Positions 20,619 to 30,660 of a stretch of DNA of 58,046 nucleotides are shown piece after piece. Source of the stretch: Umbelopsis ramanniana AG (Eukaryota > Mucoromycota > Umbelopsidomycetes > Umbelopsidales > Umbelopsidaceae). Numbering within the stretch: the stretch's first letter is position 1; every line of letters starts with the position of its first letter. The notes beneath the pieces were generated by a model. It was not told the DNA's origin, did not search any database, and saw nothing but the letters and a program-made list of their open reading frames with translations. Position numbers and translations under genes: made by a program. The stretch is from the NCBI RefSeq assembly GCF_025399195.1, contig NW_026252175.1:1-58046 (forward strand), given 5' to 3'.

Positions 20619-23474
20619 TTATTGCTTAGACTTGTCCGAATTATTATAATTTTCACCTGTCTCCACTACAACACAACTTGTGGAATCGCAGAATAACTCC
20701 ATTTCCGGGTCTGTCTTGTCCTTGATTTTGTAGTTCCTGAGATCCACGTTGGGTCGTTTATATTTTGAATTTCGAGATGGTGGATGTCGTGGCGGTTTAG
20801 GAACCGAAGGTTCTGGAAGAGTTTTGAGCTTGCTGATGAGCTCTTCATATTTCTGCTCCGTGATTGCCTCGAATGGCATTTGCGCATAAGCGCCAAGGGG
20901 AAGACGTGGAAGGAAAGATATTCCCTTCAACTGATATTGAAAATAATGTAGTGCGTGTTCTATGTTTGAACCTTCGGTTTTGGGATCAAAGGTGATGGTT
21001 GAGGAAACCTGATTATCGCTCCAGTATCGTTGAAGGAAGGCTGCTAGACTAAGTTGCTCCCACATGGAGACTTGTGTCAAGTCTCGAACTCCTTCGCCGT
21101 GATCGATGGGTATTTCCACAACCATTGAATTAGCTTCCACAACATCTTGCTCCACCGTGTACCCGATTTCAGTTAAAGGTACGATCAATTCTGAGTGCTT
21201 AGATATTCTAACGCGTCGAATGCAATACCTTGACTCGGGATAATGCATACCGGGCGTCGCTATTTGAGCAAAGTCAACAACATCGCTTTGATATTATATA
21301 TGCATCATTTTGATGAACCCATTCAAACCTCACCTCCAGCCAATAATGATACTGTTCCACTAGGTTTAATGGTAGTGGTCTTGATAGATTGTGGCACGCA
21401 GAGCCATTCTGAGAGTCTGTGTTGGGAGACAGAGGGTTACCATTGGGAGGCCAAATATAGCACTTGTCAGTTTCCAATGACGGTACTTACTCTTTATCGA
21501 CGGATTGTATTTGCTGATACCCAGCCTCACACCATGTCTTGAGATCATCAAGTCCTTGGATAGTGTTAGTTTGAGTCAATGTAATCCCAAACATGGTTAA
21601 TATCGTACCTCGTCTGCTTATAAATTGTGCTATTCCACTCATACTGGTTCCAATGCGCCGATTTCGGAGCATCACAGCATTACTCTCGGGCCAGTGAGTC
21701 GTACCCAAAGTGACAGTCTTTGCATACAAAAAAGCATATTTTAGAGTTTCCAAATAATCTGCGATATCATCGTGGTTCGTAGGGAAAGTCTCCACCAAAC
21801 AGCAGAGTTCCATGGATTCTAAGGTTTGCTCTAGGCACGGGTTGCCACCTTTAGCACGATAATCCTTAAAATCTGGAGGATCGATCATGCGACTATATTG
21901 CTGAGCATTCTGAAGCCACGAAAATCCTGGCTCACCGTTGGCAATAATGCGCTTTACAACATCGCAATAGTCCATTCCAAGATTTGCAAACACCTTTGGA
22001 AAAAAAGTTAGGTAAGACGTATTAGACTGACTGTAAAAAATACTGGAACCTACCGAGTTATTGCTAGTCCATCCGTACTCGGCTCGATGAGGATTTACTT
22101 CGTAGTTTTTAAGGTCCACATACTCTTCATCTGCAGGGTCTCCGAAGGCAATTTCTGCTGTTCTGCGCACCTGAGTAGAAAAAGTTCAGTGAGAAAACCT
22201 AGTCAATATGATGACAGCACAAACAATGAGGACCTACATTTCCACTAACAACACATTTCCCAATCATGTTCATTATGTCAACAATGGAGGTTGTAGTCAA
22301 TGGTTTGCCGGCATTTTTGTCCAGTACATTACGGATGTGTTCATGAAGTTGTTCAAGGGGATCTGGTCCGGAGGACAGCCCGCCGAATCCCTTTATAGGC
22401 CGACCGGCTGGTCTAATTTGAGTGTAATCGAACGTCTGCAAAATAAACCATTAGGATATGATGTTATGATGATTGCATGAAGATTCATCTTACCACCACT
22501 GAGTTATTCTTCAAAAGGTACGAATCAAGCAATCGGCCAACAGAATGTACCCAGCCTATCGATCGATGGGTTATTTTCGGAGGCCGGATAATCATCCAAC
22601 ATATATCTGATACATACCTTCCCTCGAGTCTGGTATTACATAATTCTTAGTGTTGGAATTTGAAGGTGCAAAAACAGTAAGGCTCTTGTGGTTCGCTACA
22701 GCTGAGCCTTTCGTGTCAAAGCCGACGCCGACTCTGAAGAAAACAGCATGATGAGATGTGTGCTTAAAGTCTACCTGCCTGCGTTGAATTGAACAACCCT
22801 TACCCAAGCATTGCAGCATCCATCATAAAAGTAAACGGGAGCGATGGATTACCATCCCACATTGTTTCCGTACTGACAAATGCGCAGTTGTTTAAGGCAG
22901 CAAACATCCTGCGCTCCTCAGTTAGGGGAGACCCCATTGCCCAAAGTCCGCGTCCAGGCGGTAGAAATTTCATTTTGTATATCCGATCGTACATATTCTG
23001 AGCAGATAATTGTGATTGTGCTGCATCCCAGTGAAGGTCATTGGAATCTATCCATCGCTTCTGCATGTTAAATGTCCCATTGACAACTCTTTCTACGGTT
23101 TCCCACCTACAGGCAGAATTATCAATGATTACGGTTCATTCTGTCATGTCGGGGATGGAAATGAAACTGTGGCACGAACGGTTTTACCATTGTTCTCTCT
23201 CGCCATCGTCTTTCAGACGCGAGTATGTTCGCCGATAGACTATCTCTCCTAACCCATTGAAGCCAAATGGAGGAATAGCGTCTTTGTATTTATCGAGGAA
23301 CGGTTTGGAGAGCTTGAAGCTTTTGTGTGTTGTGGCCTGTTTGACGTGAGTGTCACTTGTCATTGAAGATAAGGAACGGCAATGAATAAAAGAAATAGGT
23401 TGTCGTTGCCAATGACAGAGCCTTGGAAAGTGAGTAGACACGATCCTTTTGGAATGAATTGCTGAGAGATTCAT
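20619..23474 (-). CDS. class II (adenosylcobalamin-dependent) ribonucleoside-triphosphate reductase
   Basis: About eleven exons encode a monomeric RTPR-type reductase. All five mechanistic cysteines known from the Lactobacillus enzyme have counterparts: LNNCAFVS (about 22884), GGNPCLEQTLE with the thiyl-radical Cys and the Glu two residues on (about 21836), MELCCLVETFP exactly 11 residues later, and a C-terminal CDSTSC pair (about 20680). Other family blocks are LPPGRGLWAMGSP, GVGVGFDTKGS, RPIKGFGGLSSGP, GWTSNNSV, RRIGTSMSGI and TTTIKPSGTVSLLAG. It reduces NTPs to dNTPs using coenzyme B12 and without oxygen. From the ATG at 23474 the first 37 residues are basic with no acidic residue and end in CRSLSS, a typical mitochondrial presequence. 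A shorter start is possible at about 23363. One 54-bp in-frame intron at about 21.5-21.6 kb has a perfect CTAAC motif. Confidence 0.93.
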
Positions 23475-23590
23475 GAAACGACGCTGCGGTAAAATGCCAG
23501 TGACGCTCTTTTTGCTCACGTTTTCCGCTACTTACAGTACGTGTGACTGTCCGAGCCCAAGCGCTCATTTTCTTGTCCTGCTTCTTCGGA
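23475..23590. promoter_or_regulatory. shared bidirectional promoter region
   Basis: Only 116 bp separate the ATG of the class II reductase (-) from the ATG of the mitochondrial membrane protein (+). Both genes must draw promoter elements from this stretch or from inside each other's leader. No clear TATA is seen. Confidence 0.55.
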
Positions 23591-24490
23591 ATGGCAACCA
23601 ACATGTTTAAACGTCCATTGTTCCAAGCCCCACTCTCGCGTCTCTCTTGCTTTAAAGGTGAAGCTATTCGATATTATAGGCCGATGGGGCTGACACCAGC
23701 ATACCGGCCCCTTGGCTATTCGACTGTAGCGCGAACCACATTCATGCGCCCACCAACGATATCTGGGCTAGGAAAACGTCATACTTTGGTGAAACTGGAT
23801 ACTGTTGCTCAGCAAAACCAATTGAGGCTGCTTTCCACGTCACCAAAGAAACTGTTCAATACTCTTACTAAATGGCAGCGAAGAGCGTCACTCATCTCTG
23901 CGTTTGGTGGTGGTATCTTATTGACCATCTTCATTGGACCTATTTTGTTGGTGACGGTGGGAGGAATTGGCGCGGTGTTTTTATGGCGAAACTGGCGGCA
24001 AATTCGTGGAGTGCAAAAAGAATTCAGCTCCGTGGCTGATGGAAGAATACCAAATCCATTGACCAACATAGGCTCTATGTTCGCATCGGATCAATCGCAG
24101 CTAACGCCTGCGCTCCGGAAACAAGCCATCGAACGAATTAAGGAAGAGGTTGAGGCACCATCTTCGGAAATATCAAGATACATGTCTACGAACGACTCAT
24201 TCAACATCAGCTTCAGTGATGTACAAGCGACGTCATCTTCTCGTTCTTCCGCTACGATCAACGGGCAGCATGAGTCAAAGTCCTATTTGGATATTGAATT
24301 CACTTTCACTAGCGATAATGACATGAAAGGCTTCGCCCGGGCTCGAGGATCGATCAGTGGATCCCAAGTCAATCTTGAAAAAACCTCTCTCTATTGGCCA
24401 CAATGGGACCGTGAGATGATACTACCGGCGTCTCTTAACAGCCGAGAAAAACCACGCATCATAGAAGGCGAATTTAAGGACGTGGATTGA
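23591..24490 (+). CDS. predicted mitochondrial membrane protein, function unknown
   Basis: An intronless frame of 299 residues. The N-terminus (MATNMFKRPLFQAPLSRL) is Arg/Lys-rich with almost no acid through about residue 85 and contains RLLSTSP, a likely presequence end. A long Gly-rich hydrophobic segment at about residues 99-132 should cross the inner membrane once or twice. The C-terminal 150 residues form a soluble part with strands near its end (YLDIEFTFTSDNDMKGFARARG), which recalls the Tim21/Coa1-like fold, though I cannot prove that from sequence. It is divergent from the class II reductase gene. The frame upstream of this ATG has only a GTG, so 23591 is the first ATG. Confidence 0.75.
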   Translation: MATNMFKRPLFQAPLSRLSCFKGEAIRYYRPMGLTPAYRPLGYSTVARTTFMRPPTISGLGKRHTLVKLDTVAQQNQLRLLSTSPKKLFNTLTKWQRRASLISAFGGGILLTIFIGPILLVTVGGIGAVFLWRNWRQIRGVQKEFSSVADGRIPNPLTNIGSMFASDQSQLTPALRKQAIERIKEEVEAPSSEISRYMSTNDSFNISFSDVQATSSSRSSATINGQHESKSYLDIEFTFTSDNDMKGFARARGSISGSQVNLEKTSLYWPQWDREMILPASLNSREKPRIIEGEFKDVD

Positions 24491-24867
24491 GACTCGTTAG
24501 CATAGAGCATTTGTAAATTTTTTTGTTTTGGCTGTTTCTGTCAACACACTATGGTATAGAAAGGAGAAGAAAATAAAAACAATGTCTGTATAGAGAAGAG
24601 TGGAGGAACTAAGTGTAAAGAAAAAGCTCTTGTTTCCTTTGGAAGAAAAAAAGTGCAACGTCCATTAAAAGTGAGTAATTTACCCATTGGAGACCCTTAT
24701 AGAAAGAAATAATTCGATCAAGAAAACAACACTGAAAGCACCAAAAAGTTCAGAAAGCCAAATAGAGAGACAATGAGTAGGGAATGCCAACACCATACAA
24801 CGTGTATCGAAAGGAAGGTTCATCATTGTTGGCAGCAACCGAAAGCCGATATCCAGCGGCTAACATT
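24491..24867. other. convergent 3' flanks
   Basis: It lies between the stop codons of the mitochondrial protein (+) and the PP2C gene (-). AATAAA occurs at 24572-24577, a plausible polyadenylation signal for the plus-strand gene. Otherwise the sequence is A/G-rich with no gene. Confidence 0.5.
24572..24577 (+). terminator. polyadenylation signal AATAAA
   Basis: A canonical AATAAA lies about 80 bp after the stop codon of the mitochondrial membrane protein gene. Confidence 0.4.
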
Positions 24868-26021
24868 CTAATCTTGCAGTCTTATTACCATGACAGTGAG
24901 ATTATCCGTACTGAAGTTGGCCAGAGCATGATCCAGCAGCTTTTGGCTAGCTTCCTGAGGATCTAAAACATCCTTTATAAGATCCACAGCGTCGTTATCG
25001 TTGCAAACATCCCACAACTGAGGAAAAAAAAGGTGAATCAAACATGTGGGGTACACTGCATTTCAGCTACCATAACACATACCCCGTCACATGCCAATAT
25101 AATAAAAGAGTCCTCTTCTGTAAGTTCAGTTTCTGTCGTATAAGGATTACCCACCACAAATTCTTTCATAGTATGATCTCCTAAAGAACGAGTGACAGCC
25201 AAAACACCTATGATGGGTGCCATCAATATTGAGAGCCTTTTAAGATGTATCCATTGGGTGACTTGACTTACCATTGACGCGATTATTCATCATAAATCCT
25301 CCTAAATCTATTATTCTTTTTGCTTCGTTGGCATCGCTACCCTTGTGGTCGTATGAAAGACGAACGGCTTGACCGTTACGACTAGAGGGAGTGTTAAGGT
25401 AAGCACGACGATGAGAAGCGGAGGGGAGGGGTTATTTTCTTACCACAAAACGGCCCGTGCATCTCCGACGTTGGCTGTGTAAAGAATACGCTGTGTGTGG
25501 GATATGCAAATGAGCGGGACGAACGTTCGCGCAGCGTTGGACATGCTCACACATACCTTTGAACTTTTCTTTTTCGCCTCTACGTAGGCAACCACTGCTG
25601 TACATCCACTGTGTTGACCTTCCTTTTCATTCAGTTGTCGATCAGCACTCAGAAAAGCGATGTTGAGTACATCGGAGACTGGTGCATCGGGATTGTCTGT
25701 CAAGGAAGACAAGAAAGTCTAAGAGAAGGGTCGTAAGATTTAGTTTGCGGAATGATGTTTGGAGGGGTTTAAGCAGTAATATTGATTTACTTTGTGGAGA
25801 TTATGGCCGCACCATTCAGCCGTAGCTTTACCCGCATGACCGTCATAAATCCCAAAGAAGCCTTGTCGGTCCATGCCCCCAAATTGAGGGATGCAAGCAT
25901 GCGCATCTTCCATAGTCCTTCGGCATCGCTTGTTTCTATCTTCTGAAACGCCAACCAGGAAGCCAGCGGCTTTAATTGCCTGCTTATGAGCAGTCTCTGC
26001 CACGGCTTGATTATCCGACAT
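24868..26021 (-). CDS. PTC1: PTC1-type protein phosphatase 2C
   Basis: About six exons encode the whole PP2C fold. Motifs in order are [32 protein letters not shown] (metal-binding Asp and Gly), [58 protein letters not shown] (splice-joined) and [12 protein letters not shown] with the last metal-binding Asp. The opening block and the WCGHNLHK segment match yeast Ptc1, a Mn/Mg-dependent Ser/Thr phosphatase that down-regulates stress MAP kinases and affects organelle inheritance. No membrane or targeting segment is visible. It shares a 64-bp upstream region with the divergent TMCO4-like gene. Confidence 0.93.
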
Positions 26022-26085
26022 GTTGGGAAAGTGAACAACAAATGACTTTAACGCTGCTGAGTTTCGAGATCCTTTTTCAAACCAA
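26022..26085. promoter_or_regulatory. 64-bp bidirectional promoter region
   Basis: The ATGs of PTC1 (-) and the TMCO4/DUF726 gene (+) face away from each other across 64 bp. This short gap must carry, or lie within, both transcription starts. Confidence 0.5.
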
Positions 26086-28234
26086 ATGATTGACTCATCT
26101 CAACCCAAGTGGAATCAAGACCAACACCAGGCCATCAACACTATTATTCAAGTTGCTTTTGTTAGAATAAGAGAAATCTCTGTCACCGACGATGAGTGGT
26201 TGATAGGACTGTGGAAGCGCCTAGCTCGTCATTACCATACCGACACCACGGCACCTAAAGGTAGCACCATATACAGGATTTTTTTTTCCAGAGTATGTGA
26301 AACATATCATTAACCGTATGTTCAGACATTCCCCTTAGCAAGGCTACCACATATCTTCTTACTCCAGAAGATGTTCGATTTCAAGTCATTTTGGACCTTT
26401 TATCTGTTATTCTGGATCTTCAGCCAGAGAGGTATGTATACCATGCCATCCTTGATGAATTTATCGGCCAAATATTTGACATAAAATCTATGATTCAGTC
26501 AAGCCGATATCGAAATGAAATACGACGCGAGAGAACGTCGGTTTCTCTTAGAAGTGGCACATGCCATGCAACTAGCACCCGCAGACGTCAACATGGCTGA
26601 GCGAGCAGTGGGTCAACAGATCTATTTCAAACTACAAGAACGAAATGGCGCCGAATCGGGGACGCGAACCAACGACATGGGAGAAAGTGCATCGGCTGCT
26701 ATGGAAGATGCCAGCAGAAGGAATAAAGCTTGGCGATGGGTTAAAATGGGAGCAGGAGCAGCTGCTGGAGGGGCTGTAATAGGTAAATATTTATTGACAT
26801 GGATTGTCTTGTTGGTGATTTTTATTATGATGCACTGATGTTCTCGAAATTTAGCGTTGACAGGAGGTCTGGCAGCCCCTTTGGTGGCACCTCTCGTGGT
26901 TGGTCTCACTGGAGCGACATTTTTCACCACAGCTGGAGGCATTGCTCTCATGACCGGACTATTCGGCTTAACAGGAGGTGGATTAACAGGTAACCTCCAA
27001 GGAACATAGTGGCAAGTAGTAGCATCCAGTTAGGGTTCATCATTTTATTTATAGGATGGAAATTGCATCGAAGAACTCGTGGTATTGATGACTTCAACTT
27101 TGAGCAAGTCCTTGATCCCAGTATACCCCACATACCATCACTCAACTGTACTATATGCGTGTCTGGATATTTACAGGATGATGCTTCGCTTTGTACTGTA
27201 AGTGTCTCTCGCGTCATGATGACCACTGTAGTTTTTTCGACTTTTGTTTGCTCCGCTTGAATGATAATCAACTCCACGCAATTCAGACTCCCTGGGAGAT
27301 CGCTTTTCACAAGTCCAAAGCGTATCAAGATATTTATTGTGTAAGCTATGAAAAAGCTGCTTTGCTTGACCTTGGGCGTGCTTTCAAATCATTCATTCGG
27401 AATGAAGCTTTTAAGTACGCCGGAAAAGAAGCCTTAAAAATGACCGCCTTGCAAGCTTTCTTTGGTAAGCTACCCTTGTTTTCTCATAGTGTCATCGCAT
27501 GGCCACTGACTAGCACGTACTTCCAGCGGCCGTCGCACTACCAGCTACTCTGTTGAAGGCCACTGATGTAATTGACAACCCGTGGCAGATCGCATCTGAC
27601 CGATCGATAAAAGCTGGCATAGGTAAGGTTTACGATCTGACTGACGGAATCATAATTCGATAGTGCGTCAATTAAACGGTCGTTCCACTGCAGTATTGGC
27701 CGATGTTCTAGAACAAAGAGTGCACGGCAAACGTCCCTGCACACTGGTAATGCACGCACATCGTTATTGTTTGTATGGACAAAGAACGCGATCGTCGCTA
27801 ACACCTATTAGATTGGATTCAGTGTTGGAACGTTGGTGATCACACAATGCCTCCAGGAATTGGCTGAACGTGGCCAGTTCGGCATTATCGACAACGTGGT
27901 CCTCATGGGAGCCCCCATTTCGAGCACCAACAAGAAATTATGGATGGCCATGCGCTCCGTGGTTAGCCATCAATTCATCAACTGCTATTCTCCTAATGAC
28001 TGGGTTCTAGGTAAGGGCATGATTTACTATTCTCCGGTCCTTCTTCCTATTTGCCTAACGCTGATTGCAGCCACTGTGTATCGACTCCATTCCATGTCAA
28101 CGGAAGTCGCCGGGCTGTCCCCTATCACTCATGTTCCAGGAATAGAAAATGTCCAGGTGGGCATTGAAGGTCATGCAAGTTACAGCGAGAATGTCAGCAG
28201 TATTCTCTCGCAGGTCCAGCTTGTAGAAGCTTAG
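26086..28234 (+). CDS. TMCO4/DUF726-family membrane alpha/beta hydrolase
   Basis: About nine exons. The N-terminal part is helical and soluble (TTYLLTPEDVRFQVILDLL, KYDARERRFLLEVAHAM). Next comes a KAWRWVKMGAGAAAGG-type Gly/Ala-rich membrane region followed by LTGGLAAPLVAPLVVGLTG and IALMTGLFGLTGGG, the signature of this family. The C-terminal half is an alpha/beta hydrolase domain with the nucleophile elbow LIGFSVGTLVI near 27812-27840 and the strand VVLMGAPIS. A late His in IEGHASYSENV may complete the triad. It matches yeast YFL034W and animal TMCO4; the substrate is unknown and the location is probably an internal membrane. Confidence 0.9.
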
Positions 28235-28779
28235 TACCAATGTAGGTTGCAGATATAACCGGGAGGATTGGTTGTTTCCCCCACTAGGAATGTAAAAAGT
28301 CTACCTGGATGGGAAAAAATAAACGCAGGAAAAATTTCATTAACTACGGAACATGCCGTAAATGCATCTGGCCGCTGTATCTCGCGGGGGAAGGGGGTGG
28401 ACTTAGCTTGCGAATGATTTTATTGAAATTCTATTATGCAATGTGAATTCAATTTAAAGAGACAGAAGAAAAATAGCGACAACAAGGGTTAGAAACAAGA
28501 TCGATTCAGCATAGAGCATTTGTGAAAGACAAATTCCACGGTCAAGAGCATGTACGAAGTGGGTGGTATGTCAAATTAATTGAAAGCAAGCAGAGCATGA
28601 AACATGGCATAGCGAGCGTGAATACAAAGAAAGAAAAAGGACTGCAGAGAAAAAGAAGTGTGTGGAAAAGAATCGCTCGGGAAAAAAGGAGGGAGGTTCG
28701 TTCAGGTAAGAATGAGGGTGCGCGTGCGAAGGGATGGAGGTAAGGTAGGGTGATAGTTTGGAAAATAGTGGGGGGTTTT
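28235..28779. other. convergent 3' flanks, purine-rich
   Basis: Region between the stops of the TMCO4-like gene (+) and casein kinase 1 (-). It contains a G-rich patch (CGCGGGGGAAGGGGGTGG near 28383) and long GA/AAG-rich stretches that create chance open frames. No gene is recognised. Confidence 0.45.
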
Positions 28780-30369
28780 TTAAGCACCACAAACAAAAAG
28801 CTTTTGCATGAAGCTTCGCTTCTTGGTTATTGGCTTATGAGCCCGGGTATCATTCTGAAGACCATCGCCTGCAGGGTGATCATAGTTGTTGGTGAGATGT
28901 TTTGCAGGTGCATGTTTATCATGAGCGGTTTGTTTCTTTTGCAAATGGGGTTGTTGGGTAGCAGCTCGTCGTGCAGCCTGCTTACTCATGGACTCCCAAC
29001 CCTTTCCATCATTCAACAGCATCCAGTCGTAAACGCCGTCTTCTGTTTCTCCTGATGTCTTGAGTGCCTTGGTAAACAATTCACGCAAGAAGTCGTAGTC
29101 GGGGGTTTCCTCAAAGCCCAATTTGCGGACATATTGCAAGTAAATGCCAAATTCTTCTACAAAACGTAATAATACATAAGGATCGACACACGAGGGTTAT
29201 TAATAGACCATCACCGAACGTACCTGGGAATCCATCACACAGATCCTTAATGACCGTACTTTGCTTTTTATCACCAATCTTTTCATACTTTTGCTTGTTG
29301 GTAGCGGCTTTCAAGCCTTGCCAAGGGAGGGATCCACGTAAAAAGTACATGAAGACATGGCCCAATGCTTCCAAGTCATCACGTCGAGATTGCTCTATGA
29401 TGAAGGATACGATGGTTAGCGAAAACATGGCTCTTCTCTTTTTTTTTTTAAAAAAAAAAAAATCGATCGCTTCTATGTTACCTCGTCCAAGATGGGTATT
29501 GATACTCATATAGCGAGCAGTTCCGGAAAGACTCTTGCGTTCTCTATAAGGAATATGCTGCTTTGTTTTAGGGTCTCTGTATTGCTTGGCCATACCAAAG
29601 TCGACCAGGAATACATTGTTAGCGGTTTTAGTGCCTGGTTTGCCGATCAAAAAGTTGTCTGGCTTAATATCGCGGTAAATGAGATTATGGTCGTGAATGG
29701 ACTGAACACGAGTCAACTGTACGAAATTGGACAATGAGCATTCATTTTTTCCTTGACGACTTTTAAGAAACCCAGGGTGAAAGAATTTTCGGTGACATTT
29801 ACCATGTGTTTAGCCAGCATAGCGACGGTTTTAATGGAAAACTTGCGGCCGCACATATCAAACATATCTTCCAAGCTTGGACCCAGGAGATCAATGACCA
29901 GAATATTGTGAAGACCTTCTTGACCAAAGTAATAAGCATTGGGTATGCCGGCTGATAAGGGGGGACATGATGGAAAAAATTAGGGATCATCAGAAACAGT
30001 AGACCTCATATAATTTACTACTACGTACGGGTGCCAGACAAGATCTTGTACGCTCTGTATTCATCTCGTAATTGTGGAGCATCACTCTTTCTCGGTTCAA
30101 ACTTGATAGCCACTTGTTGGTTGTTTAACAGATTAGTTCCTTAAAAAGACAAGTACATTTAGTCGGCATAATATTCTCCGTTACATGGGGTGTGGGATGG
30201 TGGGGGTGGTACCTTCGTAAATTATACCAAATGAACCTTCTCCTATCCGCTTTCCAACACGATAATGCACGCCAACGACATTGGAAGAAGAGGATGAGGA
30301 TTGTGTTTTAGCGGGGGAAGCGGTGGAATTGTCAAGGGTTTGGGACAAGTTATGGTGTGGGCTGGCCAT
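28780..30369 (-). CDS. casein kinase 1, YCK/Cki type
   Basis: Seven or so exons. After a Ser-rich leader the kinase domain starts with [13 protein letters not shown] and the Lys of [11 protein letters not shown]. It continues with the CK1 catalytic loop [17 protein letters not shown], the DFG variant [12 protein letters not shown] and the CK1 signature [35 protein letters not shown] and [19 protein letters not shown] complete the lobe. The tail is Gln/His/Lys-rich and ends FVCGA. Yeast YCK1/2 end in palmitoylated CC, whereas this model has a single Cys near the end, so membrane attachment is uncertain. An intron near 29440-29462 contains a long T-run/A-run palindrome. It is a constitutive Ser/Thr kinase of growth, polarity and nutrient signalling. 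Confidence 0.93.
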
Positions 30370-30660
30370 TGCGGGATTTCAGATGATGAAGACAAATGAT
30401 GAAGAGTGGGAGATTTATAGAGTCAGGGATTTAACACATGCAAAAGAGAAAAAAAGCAGGTTTCTTTTTGCTGTTCGGAATTCTCTTTCTCTTGGGGGAA
30501 ACGAAAGAATGGAAAAGAAAGAGATTCAAGGAAATAAAAAAAGTATCAGCCAGCACAGAAGAAAAAAAAAAAATAATTAGGATAAAAGGGTTAGAATCCC
30601 GCTGTCTCGTCCATCTCAACGAAACCTTTTCTGTTTCAAAAGAAAAAAAAAATATTCGAT

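Noticed and set aside
20619-23474. Bacterial contamination as the source of the class II reductase
   Set aside because: The gene is split by about ten introns of the same style as its neighbours and sits between ordinary fungal genes.
23475-23519. Longer N-terminus of the class II reductase from 23519
   Set aside because: The codon at 23517-23519 is GTG, not ATG. The first ATG in the open frame is at 23474.
23543-23590. Upstream start for the mitochondrial membrane protein at 23543
   Set aside because: That codon is also GTG. The first ATG is at 23591 and begins a good presequence.
28542-28796. Open frames on both strands in the purine-rich spacer
   Set aside because: Low-complexity GA-rich sequence produces them. 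There is no protein-like pattern.
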